From contig NZ_JACRGA010000012.1 of the NCBI RefSeq assembly GCF_016217785.1, positions 12,317 through 76,316 of the forward strand: a stretch of DNA of 64,000 nucleotides, read 5' to 3'. Below are positions 14,135 through 27,443 of this stretch, in pieces. The notes under the pieces were generated by a model. The model was not told the origin of the DNA. It was given only the letters and a program-made list of their open reading frames with translations, and made no database searches. The stretch's first letter is position 1. Each line of letters begins with the position of its first letter. The DNA is from Methanobacterium sp. (GTDB lineage Archaea; Methanobacteriota; Methanobacteria; Methanobacteriales; Methanobacteriaceae). The translations under genes and the position numbers were made by a program.

Positions 14135-15328
14135 GTGATTCTTAACATCCGGATCGACCATAAAACCGCGGATATCAGCAAAATTGAGGAATCCACCAGC
14201 AGGATGGATGAAATATTCGCAAAAATACAGCAAGAACACCAGGTGCAGGAGTTTATCCAGATAAAAACATGCAACCGTGCTGAAATTTATCTGGTCATGG
14301 ATGAATCCCCTCTGAATTACCACTGGAACGGTTTAGTGGTTGAAAAGGATGAAAAAGCTCTTGAACATGTTTTAAAACTTTCATGCGGACTTGAATCCAT
14401 GATCATAGGCGAAGATCAAATATTAGGTCAGTTAAAGGATGCTTATAAATCAAGTGTTAAAACTGGTTGTAGCGGTCAGGTTTTAGGCACTGTATTCACT
14501 AAAGCAATACATGTAGGGCAGGCTGTGCGTAAAAAAACACGAATCAATCAGGGTTCGGTTTCCATAGGTTCTGCAGCAGTTAACCTGGCTGAATCAGTCC
14601 TGGGAGATCTTAAATGTAAGAAGGTGCTGATTATTGGGGCCGGTAAGATGGGAACCCTGGTGGCCAAGGCACTAGTGGAGAAACATCTCAAAGCCATTGT
14701 GGTTGCCAACCGTACCTACGACCGGGCAATGTGCTTGGCCCGGGAGTTGGGAGGAAGCGCCATCCATTTTGACCTTCTTGCCAGGGCAATGTACGATGCA
14801 GATGTGGTTATCAGTGCCACTGGAGCACCCCATACCATTCTCACTGCAGAAAAAGTAATAGATGCAGTTCCTGCTGAAAATTTGAAGAAAATGGTAATGA
14901 TAGACATAGCTAATCCACGAGATATAGAAGAGGATGTTAGCCAGTTAGGGGTCAGACTCTATAACATTGATGATTTAAGAGGCATAGCAGATAAAAATAA
15001 AAAAATGAGGGAGTCGGAGGCAGAAGAAGCTGAAAAAATTATTGCAGATGAGCTGGAACTTCTTGAAAAATCTCTCAGACACTTGGAAGTGGAACCGTTC
15101 ATTGCACAGATAAGAGCCCAGGCCGAAGCTATCCGAATACGGGAAACTGAGAAGGCATTTCGAAAGTTGGGAGATATGAATGGTAAGGAACGAGTAGTGG
15201 ATGATCTCACCAAGGTGGTGGTGGATCGTGTGTTTCTCAACATAATCCAAAATCTAAAAGAAGCCTCAGAACACCATGATAAAGCTGTTTTAAACAGTGC
15301 AAAGTATATTTTTAAAAATAACAAATGA
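14135..15328 (+). CDS. hemA: Glutamyl-tRNA reductase
   Basis: 397 aa from GTG 14135, preceded by GGAGGG at the right distance. Makes glutamate-1-semialdehyde for all tetrapyrroles. The catalytic Cys is C46 in IKTCNRAEIYL; the substrate loop includes SCGLESMIIGEDQILGQLK; the NADPH site is VLIIGAGKMGTLVAKAL; the C-terminal dimerisation helices run from about 300. 145 bases after sirC, possibly with its own promoter. Confidence 0.96.
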   Translation: MILNIRIDHKTADISKIEESTSRMDEIFAKIQQEHQVQEFIQIKTCNRAEIYLVMDESPLNYHWNGLVVEKDEKALEHVLKLSCGLESMIIGEDQILGQLKDAYKSSVKTGCSGQVLGTVFTKAIHVGQAVRKKTRINQGSVSIGSAAVNLAESVLGDLKCKKVLIIGAGKMGTLVAKALVEKHLKAIVVANRTYDRAMCLARELGGSAIHFDLLARAMYDADVVISATGAPHTILTAEKVIDAVPAENLKKMVMIDIANPRDIEEDVSQLGVRLYNIDDLRGIADKNKKMRESEAEEAEKIIADELELLEKSLRHLEVEPFIAQIRAQAEAIRIRETEKAFRKLGDMNGKERVVDDLTKVVVDRVFLNIIQNLKEASEHHDKAVLNSAKYIFKNNK

Positions 15329-15812
15329 TATCCTTTCGAACTCTTTAATCACCTTGAATCTAATCAATTACTCATTAATAATTCCTAATTTAAATTAAAT
15401 ATTTAGTTAAATGATTCTTTTTTATGCGATAATTTCAAGCTCCCATATAATTACTATTCAAGATTATCATGAAATTTGAATTACCATGAAATTTCATTTG
15501 TTTAATTTCATTTCCAGACAACCCAGATGAGAAGTATTGATTGACTCTAAATATATTATGGAGCAAATCTGATACAGGGAATATGTTCATCTTTTTTTTA
15601 ATATATTCGGTTCTATTGACCAATACCCATTAAATCAATTTTATTCAAAAATAAATTTCCTTACCGGAATTTTTCATTGCATTGTAACATCCTATGGAAA
15701 ACATATCCTGTTGGAAATCTATGGAAGACTTGTCGTCCTGTTGGAAATAATATATGGTAAGATTTGAAAAATACTCAAACATGGATTTTTAACCTGGTGA
15801 TGATATCTTGAA
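15329..15812. other. Gene-free stretch between hemA and the DUF4013 gene
   Basis: 484 AT-rich bases between convergent genes. I see no supported gene. Short repeats are present: CCATGAAATTT-like copies near 15468 and 15485, and CCTGTTGGAAAT twice, near 15706 and 15738. They could be decayed sequence. The tract of eight or more T near 15592-15600 could help stop transcription. Confidence 0.4.
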
Positions 15813-16604
15813 TTATTTAGTATCAGGCACGTCAATTAAGCCCAGTACTCGTGTGGTGAATATCATTAAAAATGGTGCTATTAAAACCGTTCCAATAATC
15901 TCCCCTACTGTGGAGCCTAGATAGGGTATTCCGTGGAGTGCGTCAAAGATCAGTTGTCTGATAATGTAAAGTACTACAATGGTGATGAGTGAAACCATAA
16001 ACATATTTTTCAGACCCACCCGCCTTATCTTTCCAAAAACACGGGGCATGTTAAATCCCCAGCGGATACTCCCCCCATGATTGGCCATGGTTAAAATTGC
16101 CCCCTGCAGGATAATGTTAAAGCAAAAGAAAAATATTATGACAAGGAGTAAAGCATATTCATTGATAATAGGGCCCAAATCAATATTGAGGGTATCCAAC
16201 TCAGAAAGAGCTATTATCATCAATATCAGAGGGAGAATAAAATAAACAATAAGAATCAGACTCTCCTTTAGCCCATGAACAAAGAGGTTTAATGGATGGT
16301 GAAATCCGGGTGGGCTGGTTGATCCTTCTACTGTTTCTTCCACTATGCGGAAACCGTATCCCACTTCCATAAAGGATAAAAAGAGAATGATAATAATTAA
16401 TATGATATCTGATAGACCTCCGATTAAAGAAGGGGCGTCTAAATCAATAAGATGATCTGTTAAAAGCAATATCAAACCTAATATTAACAGGTTATACCAA
16501 TCTGAAACTGCATAACGCGCTGCGTCTTTTAAAATGGTTTTTAATTTTCTATCGGGAACCACACATACCATCTCTATACTCTTCGTCACTCCCCATCCCA
16601 ACAT
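15813..16604 (-). CDS. DUF4013-type polytopic membrane protein
   Basis: 263 aa with about six hydrophobic segments (near 40-50, 60-80, 105-125, 135-165, 195-220 and 235-255). The order AARYAVSDWYNLLILGLILLL, then a loop with GYGFRIVEETVEG and an LFVHGLKESL block, matches DUF4013 proteins that are common in Methanobacteria. Function unknown. ATG at 16604 or the internal ATG at 16571, which is closer to the start of homologous architecture. Convergent with hemA. Confidence 0.7.
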   Translation of the reverse strand: MLGWGVTKSIEMVCVVPDRKLKTILKDAARYAVSDWYNLLILGLILLLTDHLIDLDAPSLIGGLSDIILIIIILFLSFMEVGYGFRIVEETVEGSTSPPGFHHPLNLFVHGLKESLILIVYFILPLILMIIALSELDTLNIDLGPIINEYALLLVIIFFFCFNIILQGAILTMANHGGSIRWGFNMPRVFGKIRRVGLKNMFMVSLITIVVLYIIRQLIFDALHGIPYLGSTVGEIIGTVLIAPFLMIFTTRVLGLIDVPDTK

Positions 16605-16913
16605 ATGATGGATTAAAGGAGCTTATCAGATTTACAGTATGATGTTTACCATAATAAAACTATTTCCCCCTTCCAAAAAAGTAAATTATGAGGATTAAAG
16701 TTATGTGCAGTTAAAGTTGTTGTATGTGCATTTAAATAATCCAAAATGAGCAATTACTAAACTGCATCTCCATAAGATCAGTTCATTTAGAAGTTTTTTT
16801 TAAATAAAAATGATGAGTAAATGTATGATGAGTAATGTATCCTTTTTGAGTTCTTATAATTCTTTTAGATGGCTTAAATAAAAAAATAGAAAAAATATGA
16901 TAAAAAAAGAGAA
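16605..16913. other. Gene-free stretch upstream of the DUF4013 gene
   Basis: 309 bases. ATGATGAGTAA occurs twice in tandem at 16810-16838, and a longer imperfect repeat with TATGTGCA appears near 16702 and 16725. T- and A-rich tracts flank both. No open frame, tRNA or stable hairpin is evident. Confidence 0.35.
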
Positions 16914-18035
<1,122 letters not shown>

Positions 18036-18475
18036 TATATCACATTTTTACGCCTTTTTTTCGAATAATTAGCATGATAAATTCTTTATTTTGTTAAATA
18101 ATGGATTTAAGAAATAAAACTGATTTTTTAATGTTAAATTTATATATAGATTATTTGTAAGATTTATATATAGATGTTAGTTATTTAAGAGTTTTTTCAT
18201 TTCTTAAAAAATTAAGGAATATCCGCTAAAATTAGAAATATGTAGACCAATATTATTTTTCAAGGAATATTAGTGTTCATGAGTAGACAAATGTCAATTA
18301 AAAATACATACAAAATAGTTCCCACTAATGAATCAAATATCTCCATTATTTTGAATTATAAATTATTTCAGACCTTTTTAACAGAGCATATGCTGGATGA
18401 GTCTATTATATTCTAAATTATTGATTTTTAATCAATTTATTATTGCCAGGAGTTGCCAAAAATTTTAAATAGTTT
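18036..18475. other. Gene-free stretch between AAA ATPase and hcp
   Basis: 440 AT-rich bases. The motif ATTTATATATAGAT occurs twice (18138-18151 and 18162-18175), TATA-like and lying about 105-140 bases upstream of the AAA gene, possibly its promoter. No open frame with coding character is seen. The hcp operator follows directly. Confidence 0.4.
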
Positions 18476-18519
18476 GTTCTATAAGTATAGAACATTCGAT
18501 CTATGTAGAACTATTCGAT
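18476..18519 (+). promoter_or_regulatory. Palindromic and repeated operator upstream of hcp
   Basis: 18476-18493 is a near-perfect inverted repeat with 8-base arms (GTTCTATA, two bases, TATAGAAC). The half TAGAAC followed by ATTCGAT is repeated: 18488-18500 and, with one extra base, 18506-18519. The block is 140-183 bases before the hcp start, with AT-rich sequence after it. This looks like a binding site for a dimeric regulator, with a tandem second site. An MsvR-type regulator gene lies three genes downstream and is the obvious candidate. Confidence 0.6.
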
Positions 18520-18658
18520 GTTGATGAAACAAAAATAAAGGATTTTAAGACACAACAAAGGACTTAGAAAATATTCTTAAAACAGAGAAAATAGCATGGG
18601 ATTCATTGACTTATTTAAAAAATCCAAAACGGTTGAAATTAATCAAGGAGGAGATATA

Positions 18659-19960
<1,302 letters not shown>

Positions 19961-19969
<9 letters not shown>

Positions 19970-19996
19970 AAGAACCCCATTTTTTACCATTTTTTT
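19961..19996 (+). terminator. Hairpin plus T-tract terminator of hcp
   Basis: ATGGGGT (19961-19967) pairs with ACCCCAT (19974-19980) around a six-base loop, followed by TTTTT and, after five bases, TTTTTT. The stem includes the first base of the hcp stop codon. This is a classic intrinsic terminator shape. Confidence 0.65.
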
Positions 19997-20110
19997 AGAA
20001 GTTACTCAATTAAATCCAATAATTATTATTCAGTAAATATAAACTTTAAGTTCAATAAAATTACAAACAATGGTTAAAAATTAACAGAACCAATAGAAGA
20101 GGGTGTTGAA

Positions 20111-20449
20111 ATGGATATAGTAGAATTGGAAAAAAGTCCGGTGGTTGACACTCCCCATAAAGTAGATGTCCGAAAGTTATACGATACTGAAAATGCAATG
20201 ACAGTGCATATAACACTCCAACCAGGAGAGTCACTTAAAAAACATATAACTCCAGTGGATGTGTTTTTTTATGTTCTGGAAGGTGTGGGTATAGTGGAAA
20301 TTGGTGATGAGAAAAAAGAAGTTACCAAAGATTCACTTATAGACAGTCCCGCCCGTATACCTCATTGCTGGTATAATGAGAGTGATACGACACTCCGATT
20401 TTTGGTGGTTAAAGTACCCCGACCCACTGAGAACACAAGATTATTATAA
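20111..20449 (+). CDS. Small cupin-domain protein
   Basis: 112 aa single cupin barrel. Motif 1: LQPGESLKKHITPVDVFFYVLEG, which keeps only one of the usual metal His residues; motif 2: DSPARIPHCWYNES with one His. Metal binding may therefore be weak or altered. GAGGGTG precedes the ATG. It follows hcp and precedes the Cys protein and the regulator, so it may belong to the same stress response. Substrate unknown. Confidence 0.8.
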   Translation: MDIVELEKSPVVDTPHKVDVRKLYDTENAMTVHITLQPGESLKKHITPVDVFFYVLEGVGIVEIGDEKKEVTKDSLIDSPARIPHCWYNESDTTLRFLVVKVPRPTENTRLL

Positions 20450-20478
20450 ATATATCAGTATTTATAAAAGGAGATATT

Positions 20479-20676
20479 ATGCCTAAAAAAGAAGTTGATG
20501 AAGATAAAGCCTTTGAACAGGCATTAAAAGGTAAAATGGGCTGGAAGTGCTCATGTGCCCTGGAAGTTGTTGATAAAAAAACATCCCTGCATGATGTTAC
20601 CTGTAAAAAGTGTGGCATAACCTTCAAAACTGATCGGGACACTGACACATGCTTCCGCTGTGAAAGAGGCCAATAA
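20479..20676 (+). CDS. Small six-cysteine (zinc ribbon-like) protein
   Basis: 65 aa with a strong ribosome site (AAGGAGAT). Six Cys in three pairs: C24-S-C26, C42-x2-C45 and C58-x2-C61. Basic N-terminal helix of about 20 residues. The spacing could hold one or two Zn ions or an iron site. Not recognised as a named family. 29 bases after the cupin gene, so probably co-transcribed. Confidence 0.65.
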   Translation: MPKKEVDEDKAFEQALKGKMGWKCSCALEVVDKKTSLHDVTCKKCGITFKTDRDTDTCFRCERGQ

Positions 20677-20689
20677 AACAATATATTAT

Positions 20690-20706
20690 GAATATTATTA
20701 ATATTC
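20690..20706. promoter_or_regulatory. Perfect palindrome upstream of the MsvR-type gene
   Basis: GAATATTA and TAATATTC flank a single T, a 17-base perfect inverted repeat 46-62 bases before the regulator start. AT-rich palindromes can arise by chance, but its position in the promoter makes autoregulation plausible. Confidence 0.4.
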
Positions 20707-20751
20707 AACTGTAATATAAGAACTGTAAATATAAGAAAAAAGTAATCTAGG

Positions 20752-21567
20752 ATGAAAATGGAAAAAACCAACATAAAACCGGACAGAAATATTATCAATA
20801 AAGACATAAATGAGAATAATCATGTTTATGGATCTGAAAATATTCAGATCGAACTCTTTGCCACCCCGAAGGGGGTAAAAGCTGTTAAAAGCCCAGTAAG
20901 AGTGAAGATTTTATCCATGCTACGTGAGGGTGATCTCAGTTTTGATGAGATAGTTAAGTTCTCGGGCCGTGCCAAATCAACTGTATCCAGTCATCTCAAA
21001 TCCATGTCAAGGGAAGGAATAATTAGCTCCCGTGTGGACCCTTATGATGCTAGGAAAAAGATATTTTTCATACAATCAGAATACATTGGTAAACTGCAAC
21101 GCCAGCAACTTCAGGAAGATATTTCGGCCTACATCCAGAGGTATATTTCAAGTGAAAATGATCCCTTTGAATTCTTCAGGCTGATATTCCATACCATAAG
21201 GATTTCTCTACTGACCCAGGGAGTGGATATAGATCCTATACTCCACGAAGCAGGTTTAAAGGTAGGAAAAGCACTTTATGAAAAAGTTAAAGATCCAGAG
21301 AGGGATAACTTCCTGGGAAATATTGCCAATTTTTGGGAAACACATAGTTTGGGAACTGTGGAAGTTAAAACTCTTGAACCCCTAACCATAAGCGTCCAGG
21401 ACTGTTTTGAATGCAGTGGACTGCCTTATCTGGGTAGGCCTGCCTGTGCCTTTGACAGTGGCATTCTCGAATCATTATTCAGCCTGTACAATAATGAAAA
21501 AGCCAGGGTTAAAGAAACCAAATGTTACGCCCTAGGAGATAAGTACTGTCGTTTTGTGATTGAATAG
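20752..21567 (+). CDS. msvR: MsvR-type redox-sensing transcription regulator (HTH + V4R)
   Basis: 271 aa. ArsR-like winged helix at about 45-110 (VRVKILSMLREGDLSF to STVSSHLKSMSREGI). A V4R domain fills about 140-271 with C218, C221, C232, C258 and C266; DCFECSGL and KCYALGDKYCRFVIE are the typical ends. HTH plus V4R is the layout of MsvR, the Methanothermobacter and Methanosarcina regulator that senses redox through Cys and controls its own and oxidative stress genes. Orthology is my inference; other V4R regulators exist in methanogens. Likely target here: hcp. Confidence 0.75.
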   Translation: MKMEKTNIKPDRNIINKDINENNHVYGSENIQIELFATPKGVKAVKSPVRVKILSMLREGDLSFDEIVKFSGRAKSTVSSHLKSMSREGIISSRVDPYDARKKIFFIQSEYIGKLQRQQLQEDISAYIQRYISSENDPFEFFRLIFHTIRISLLTQGVDIDPILHEAGLKVGKALYEKVKDPERDNFLGNIANFWETHSLGTVEVKTLEPLTISVQDCFECSGLPYLGRPACAFDSGILESLFSLYNNEKARVKETKCYALGDKYCRFVIE

Positions 21568-21650
21568 CTGCATAATTATCCAAAAGGAATAAGAAATTAA
21601 AGAGATTAAAAAAATTAAAATAATAGATAAAAAAAATTTATTCCAGGACA

Positions 21651-21866
21651 CTATTTTATCTTAACCGCCCTGAATCTTGCTTTAGCAGCTAACCATCTCA
21701 ATTGACGATCTTTTACTTTTAAATAGTCCACATCTTCATCCGTAAATTCATTGATAATCTTTGTTAAAATGTATTCTTCAATTAAATCGTTGACTAACAG
21801 CAGGAAGTGATCTTCTTCAGCAGAATCATCTTTCATTAAACTTTTAACCAAGAACTGCTCTTCCAT
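21651..21866 (-). CDS. Small hypothetical protein
   Basis: 71 aa, acidic first half (KDDSAEEDHFLLLVNDLIEEYIL), basic C-terminus (RQLRWLAAKARFRAVKIK). Mostly helical. GGTGGT stands just ahead of the ATG, which supports translation. Not recognised. Convergent with the regulator gene. Confidence 0.55.
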   Translation of the reverse strand: MEEQFLVKSLMKDDSAEEDHFLLLVNDLIEEYILTKIINEFTDEDVDYLKVKDRQLRWLAAKARFRAVKIK

Positions 21867-22063
21867 TCAACCACCAATATTAATCTCTGATAGTATTATT
21901 GCTTATATAATATATAATTGTTAATCATTCAGCGCCCTAAAATACTTAGAATAATTCTGTAATAACTGTCAGAAACCCCTTTTTAATCAATATTTAGAGA
22001 GATTATAGGGAAATCCGGGTTAAAAAACCTAAAAAAATAAAAATAAAAATAGACTATAACTAT

Positions 22064-22918
22064 TTAACCATCTAAGATCTTTTTATAAATCCGCTTCATC
22101 ACCAGGGCATCCTGCTCCAGTAAAGGAGTTTCACAGATAATAGTAGCATCCCACCCACAATCAACCAGTACTTCCAGTAATGGCTCCAACGGAGGACCGT
22201 ATTCAGTTTCCATCAGGACGTGATGTTTCCTTTCACCAGCATCAGTGTACTCGATCCGAGTAAAGTGACAATGCAATGCTTCCTTACCTTTCCCTATTCC
22301 ATCCAATCCTTCTTCTAATTTGGTCAGTATACGATGATAATCATCTACTCCTTTTATACAACCCCTACCCCTAGCGTGAAGGTGGGCGAAGTCTATGGTG
22401 GGGGAAAAATGATCAAAGGATTGGCATATATCAATAATGGCATCCAGATTACCCAGTTGTGATCTTTTTCCAGTGGTTTCCGGTGCGAAGGTGAATTTTT
22501 TTATTCCCAGAGCATCTAACTTTTCCAGAAGCTCGGAAATTGCTCCTTTACATCTATTCAACGCCTGTTCTGGTGTGTATTTTGTGTAAAAACCGGGATG
22601 AAAAACAATACGGTAGGCCCCTATCCATTCTGCTGCCCTGGCTGATTGGATCAGGCGTTCAATGGATCTCTCTAATACATCATCTTTTTGTGCCGATAAG
22701 TTAATGTAGTAAGGTCCATGCATTGAAATCCTTATATCGTTAACCCTGGCATTTTCACCCAGTTTAAGACCGGATTGTTTTTGAATTTTCACCCCATAAG
22801 TGGCCTGATATTCATAGCCATCTAAACCTATGTCACTAATATAATCACAAACATTGACTGTTTGACCATTAAAACCTATGGGATTACCTGCTGGCCCAAA
22901 TTTTATCCTTTTTTTCAT
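22064..22918 (-). CDS. Endonuclease IV-family TIM-barrel protein
   Basis: 284 aa. AP endonuclease family 2 fold. Metal-ligand motifs visible: ISMHGPYYIN, IVFHPGFYTKY, FAPETTGKRSQLG, PTIDFAHLHARG, LHCHFTRIEY and ICETPLL. These match the His, Glu and Asp ligands of Nfo in order. Slightly shorter than some bacterial Nfo but normal for archaea. A DNA repair role at abasic sites is likely. A second, unrelated AP endonuclease is encoded at 27924. Confidence 0.85.
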   Translation of the reverse strand: MKKRIKFGPAGNPIGFNGQTVNVCDYISDIGLDGYEYQATYGVKIQKQSGLKLGENARVNDIRISMHGPYYINLSAQKDDVLERSIERLIQSARAAEWIGAYRIVFHPGFYTKYTPEQALNRCKGAISELLEKLDALGIKKFTFAPETTGKRSQLGNLDAIIDICQSFDHFSPTIDFAHLHARGRGCIKGVDDYHRILTKLEEGLDGIGKGKEALHCHFTRIEYTDAGERKHHVLMETEYGPPLEPLLEVLVDCGWDATIICETPLLEQDALVMKRIYKKILDG

Positions 22919-22972
22919 GATATCCTGTAAAATATAAAATAAGTTTAATTTTGGAATTTATACAGATAAGTT

Positions 22973-23899
22973 TTATTTTATTTCAGATTCCTCCGCCACC
23001 TCTACAAAGGCAATTAATGCTGCCACCGCTCCTTCAGCACAGGCCACAACCCATTGTTTAATTCCACCAGTTATATCCCCAGCAGCGTAGATTCCCGGGA
23101 TGTTGGTTCGCTGGTACTTATCAGTTACTATGTAACCTCCGTTGTCAAGTTCCACACCTGCAGTTAGGGCTACTTTATTAAGGGGCTCTTCTCCCACTGC
23201 AATGAATACACCATCTGCTGGGAAATCCTTCTTCTCCTGGCTTTTGCGGTTGAGGAGAGATACACTGTTAACTGCCAGTTCACCTTTTATCTCTTCCACT
23301 GCTGAATCCCAAATTACGGGAATTTCATGTTCTTTTAATTTATTCTGAAGATATTTTTCAGCCCGTAACTGGTCTCTGCGGTGTATGAGGGTTACATTGC
23401 AATCCAGGTCTTTTAAGTAAATTGCTTCCTGAACTGCGGCATTTCCTCCCCCTACTACTATTACATTCTTACCCTTGAATAGAGGTCCATCACAGGTGGC
23501 ACAATAAGAAACTCCACGACCAAGGAATTCAAACTCACCCGGTACGTTCAGTCTTCTGTGATGACTTCCTGTGGATATCATTACCGACCTTGCTTTATAC
23601 TCTCCTTTAGAGGTGGTTAAGAGAATACCAGAAGGATCATTTTTACTAATTTCCCGAACTTCTTCCATATTTTTAATAGGGATGTGTTTTTCTACCTGTT
23701 TTCTCATCTTCTCCAGTAGTTCCTTTCCAGATATAACTTCGAAACCAGGGTAGTTCTCCATAAGGGGAACCATATAACCGGAACCTGCTCCAGTCATCCT
23801 TTCCAGTATTACTGCATTCATTCCCTGCCTTCCCGCGTATATTCCGGCAGTTAATCCGGCAGGTCCTCCCCCAATGATAATCAGATCGTATTCTTCCAT
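22973..23899 (-). CDS. trxB: Thioredoxin reductase (NADPH-type fold)
   Basis: 308 aa. FAD site GGGPAGLTAGIYAGR at the N-terminus, redox pair C133-A-T-C136 (SYCATCDG), nucleotide site VVGGGNAAVQEAIYL, and C-terminal FAD block GIYAAGDITGG. GAGAGG precedes the ATG. No thioredoxin lies beside it. The second nucleotide site is followed by HRRD, whose Arg residues fit NADPH binding, though some methanogen homologues use F420H2 instead. 14 bases separate it from gatE. Confidence 0.92.
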   Translation of the reverse strand: MEEYDLIIIGGGPAGLTAGIYAGRQGMNAVILERMTGAGSGYMVPLMENYPGFEVISGKELLEKMRKQVEKHIPIKNMEEVREISKNDPSGILLTTSKGEYKARSVMISTGSHHRRLNVPGEFEFLGRGVSYCATCDGPLFKGKNVIVVGGGNAAVQEAIYLKDLDCNVTLIHRRDQLRAEKYLQNKLKEHEIPVIWDSAVEEIKGELAVNSVSLLNRKSQEKKDFPADGVFIAVGEEPLNKVALTAGVELDNGGYIVTDKYQRTNIPGIYAAGDITGGIKQWVVACAEGAVAALIAFVEVAEESEIK

Positions 23900-23913
23900 A
23901 AAAACCTCTCCAC

Positions 23914-25815
<1,902 letters not shown>

Positions 25816-25824
25816 GAATCCATT

Positions 25825-27150
25825 CTATTCCCCGTAATCTCGCAGGAAGTATTTTGAAGAGGATTTTTCATCCATTTCTCCTTTAAGGTTAGTTTCTATG
25901 ATTTTTTTAACTTCTTCCAGTTTACTGGTCTGTCCCAGTGCCCATACCAGTTTAACGTAGGCTACCTCGGGTAGCATATCCTCTGCAGGTATGACACCGG
26001 CAGATAATAGTTTACGACCGGTACTGTACACGTTGAGATTGGTGCGGCCGTAGAGACATTGTGAGGTCATTAATACTGGGATTTCTTCATCAGCTGCCCT
26101 CTGAAGTGAGGGGATCAGATGATCTGGACAGTGACCCAGGCCTGTTCCTTCTATTAAAAGACCCCTGTAGCCCTTATCAATATGATAATCCAGGAGTTCT
26201 GCAGCTATTCCAGGATAACTCTTTATGAAGCCCACTTTTTCCTCCAACGAGTCATTAACTTCCAGCTGATACTCTCCCCTCTTGCGGTAGGCGAATTTTT
26301 TATCAATAATTTTAACCTTTCCATCTTTCACTTTGGCCAGTGGTGGGCTGTTAATACTGTTGAAGGTGTCCCGGCGGCTGGTGTGCATTTTACGAACCCT
26401 TGTTCCACGGTGGATGTGTGCCTTGTTATCATTTTCTGTGGCGTGCATGCAGACTGTGACCTCGGCTATGTCTGACTTGGCCATCGCCACTGAACTCATC
26501 AGGTTTAGGAATGCATCGGAGGATGGTCGGTCCGAACTTCTCTGGGCACCTGTGATGACGATGGGAACTGGTGACTCCATTATAAAACTTAGAGCAGCTG
26601 CAGTGTAGTGCATGGTGTCTGTTCCATGGGCCACTATCACACCATCCGCCCCCTCATTTATTTCATCAGCCACTGCACATGCAGATTGAACCCAGAACTC
26701 GGGTTTCATGTTTTCGCTTAAAATATTCATTATGGCATTTCCACTGATGTTAGCCTCATCCAATAGCTCAGGGGTGGCCCTTAAAAGATCATCAGCAGTG
26801 AATGCCGGGTGCACTGCTCCGGTTTTATAATCAATGATGGATGCCACTGTTCCTCCTGTGGATATTATGGATACATCCATTTTTCCAGGATCTCGGTGAA
26901 TATCCAGGGGCGGAAGATTGATTTCAGGCTTATCTCCCTTTTCAAGGAGTTTAACTTCAGCCTCGGCCAGGGCTAGGCCAACATTATATCCACTGTCCAT
27001 CTTCAGAACGATGTGCAGCTGGTCAGCATCTTCAGCCCGGTCTAAGAGCATACCCCGGTATTCAGTGCCATTTTTTTTTATGGAGATCATGTCTCCAATG
27101 GAAATATTCTGTGATTCTAAAAATTGTTTAGCTCTTCCACGATAACTCAT
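25825..27150 (-). CDS. gatD: Glu-tRNA(Gln) amidotransferase subunit D
   Basis: 441 aa. Asparaginase-like glutaminase supplying ammonia to GatE. N-terminal beta-barrel of about 85 residues, then STGGTVASIIDYKTGAVHP, GVIVAHGTDTMHYTAAAL and PIVITGAQRSSDRPSSD, the three asparaginase blocks with their Thr and Thr-Asp catalytic residues. First gene of the gatD-gatE pair. Confidence 0.96.
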   Translation of the reverse strand: MSYRGRAKQFLESQNISIGDMISIKKNGTEYRGMLLDRAEDADQLHIVLKMDSGYNVGLALAEAEVKLLEKGDKPEINLPPLDIHRDPGKMDVSIISTGGTVASIIDYKTGAVHPAFTADDLLRATPELLDEANISGNAIMNILSENMKPEFWVQSACAVADEINEGADGVIVAHGTDTMHYTAAALSFIMESPVPIVITGAQRSSDRPSSDAFLNLMSSVAMAKSDIAEVTVCMHATENDNKAHIHRGTRVRKMHTSRRDTFNSINSPPLAKVKDGKVKIIDKKFAYRKRGEYQLEVNDSLEEKVGFIKSYPGIAAELLDYHIDKGYRGLLIEGTGLGHCPDHLIPSLQRAADEEIPVLMTSQCLYGRTNLNVYSTGRKLLSAGVIPAEDMLPEVAYVKLVWALGQTSKLEEVKKIIETNLKGEMDEKSSSKYFLRDYGE

Positions 27151-27443
27151 AACATCCCTCTAATTTTCTTAGATAAAGTGAAATTTGAGAAATTTAACAA
27201 ATTAAGCCTTACCCATATAATTTTTTTTATTTATTCCAACCCTGTTTCTATTTCATTTTTCAGACAAATTTCATTTTCAAGACATTATCCCTCAAATTTA
27301 TATAATCCTTGTTATATTGGTTGGTGATTCTAAGATAAAAATCTATAAACTATAAATTTATACTAAAAAAAAGGAATTTGCAATAAAAAAATTTAAAAAA
27401 ATGGTGTGACTGAAAATAGCAAAGATAAGGAAGATATAACTGT

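Noticed and set aside
13369..15328. Tetrapyrrole enzymes hemB or hemC hidden in the hemA region
   Set aside because: Only sirC and hemA frames are present; other steps must lie outside the window.
15435..15623. 62-residue minus-strand frame after hemA
   Set aside because: AT-rich, no ribosome site and no coding signature; treated as intergenic.
15797..15830. GTGATGA near the DUF4013 stop as a C box of an sRNA
   Set aside because: No matching D box and it lies at the coding end of the DUF4013 gene.
16810..16838. Two ATGATGA motifs that could be C boxes of a C/D guide RNA
   Set aside because: No CTGA boxes D or D' at the right distance follow, and the two copies are simple direct repeats.
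18596..18658. 21-residue extension of hcp from ATG 18596
   Set aside because: No ribosome site at 18596, whereas AGGAGG precedes ATG 18659 and the protein then begins just before its Fe-S Cys motif.
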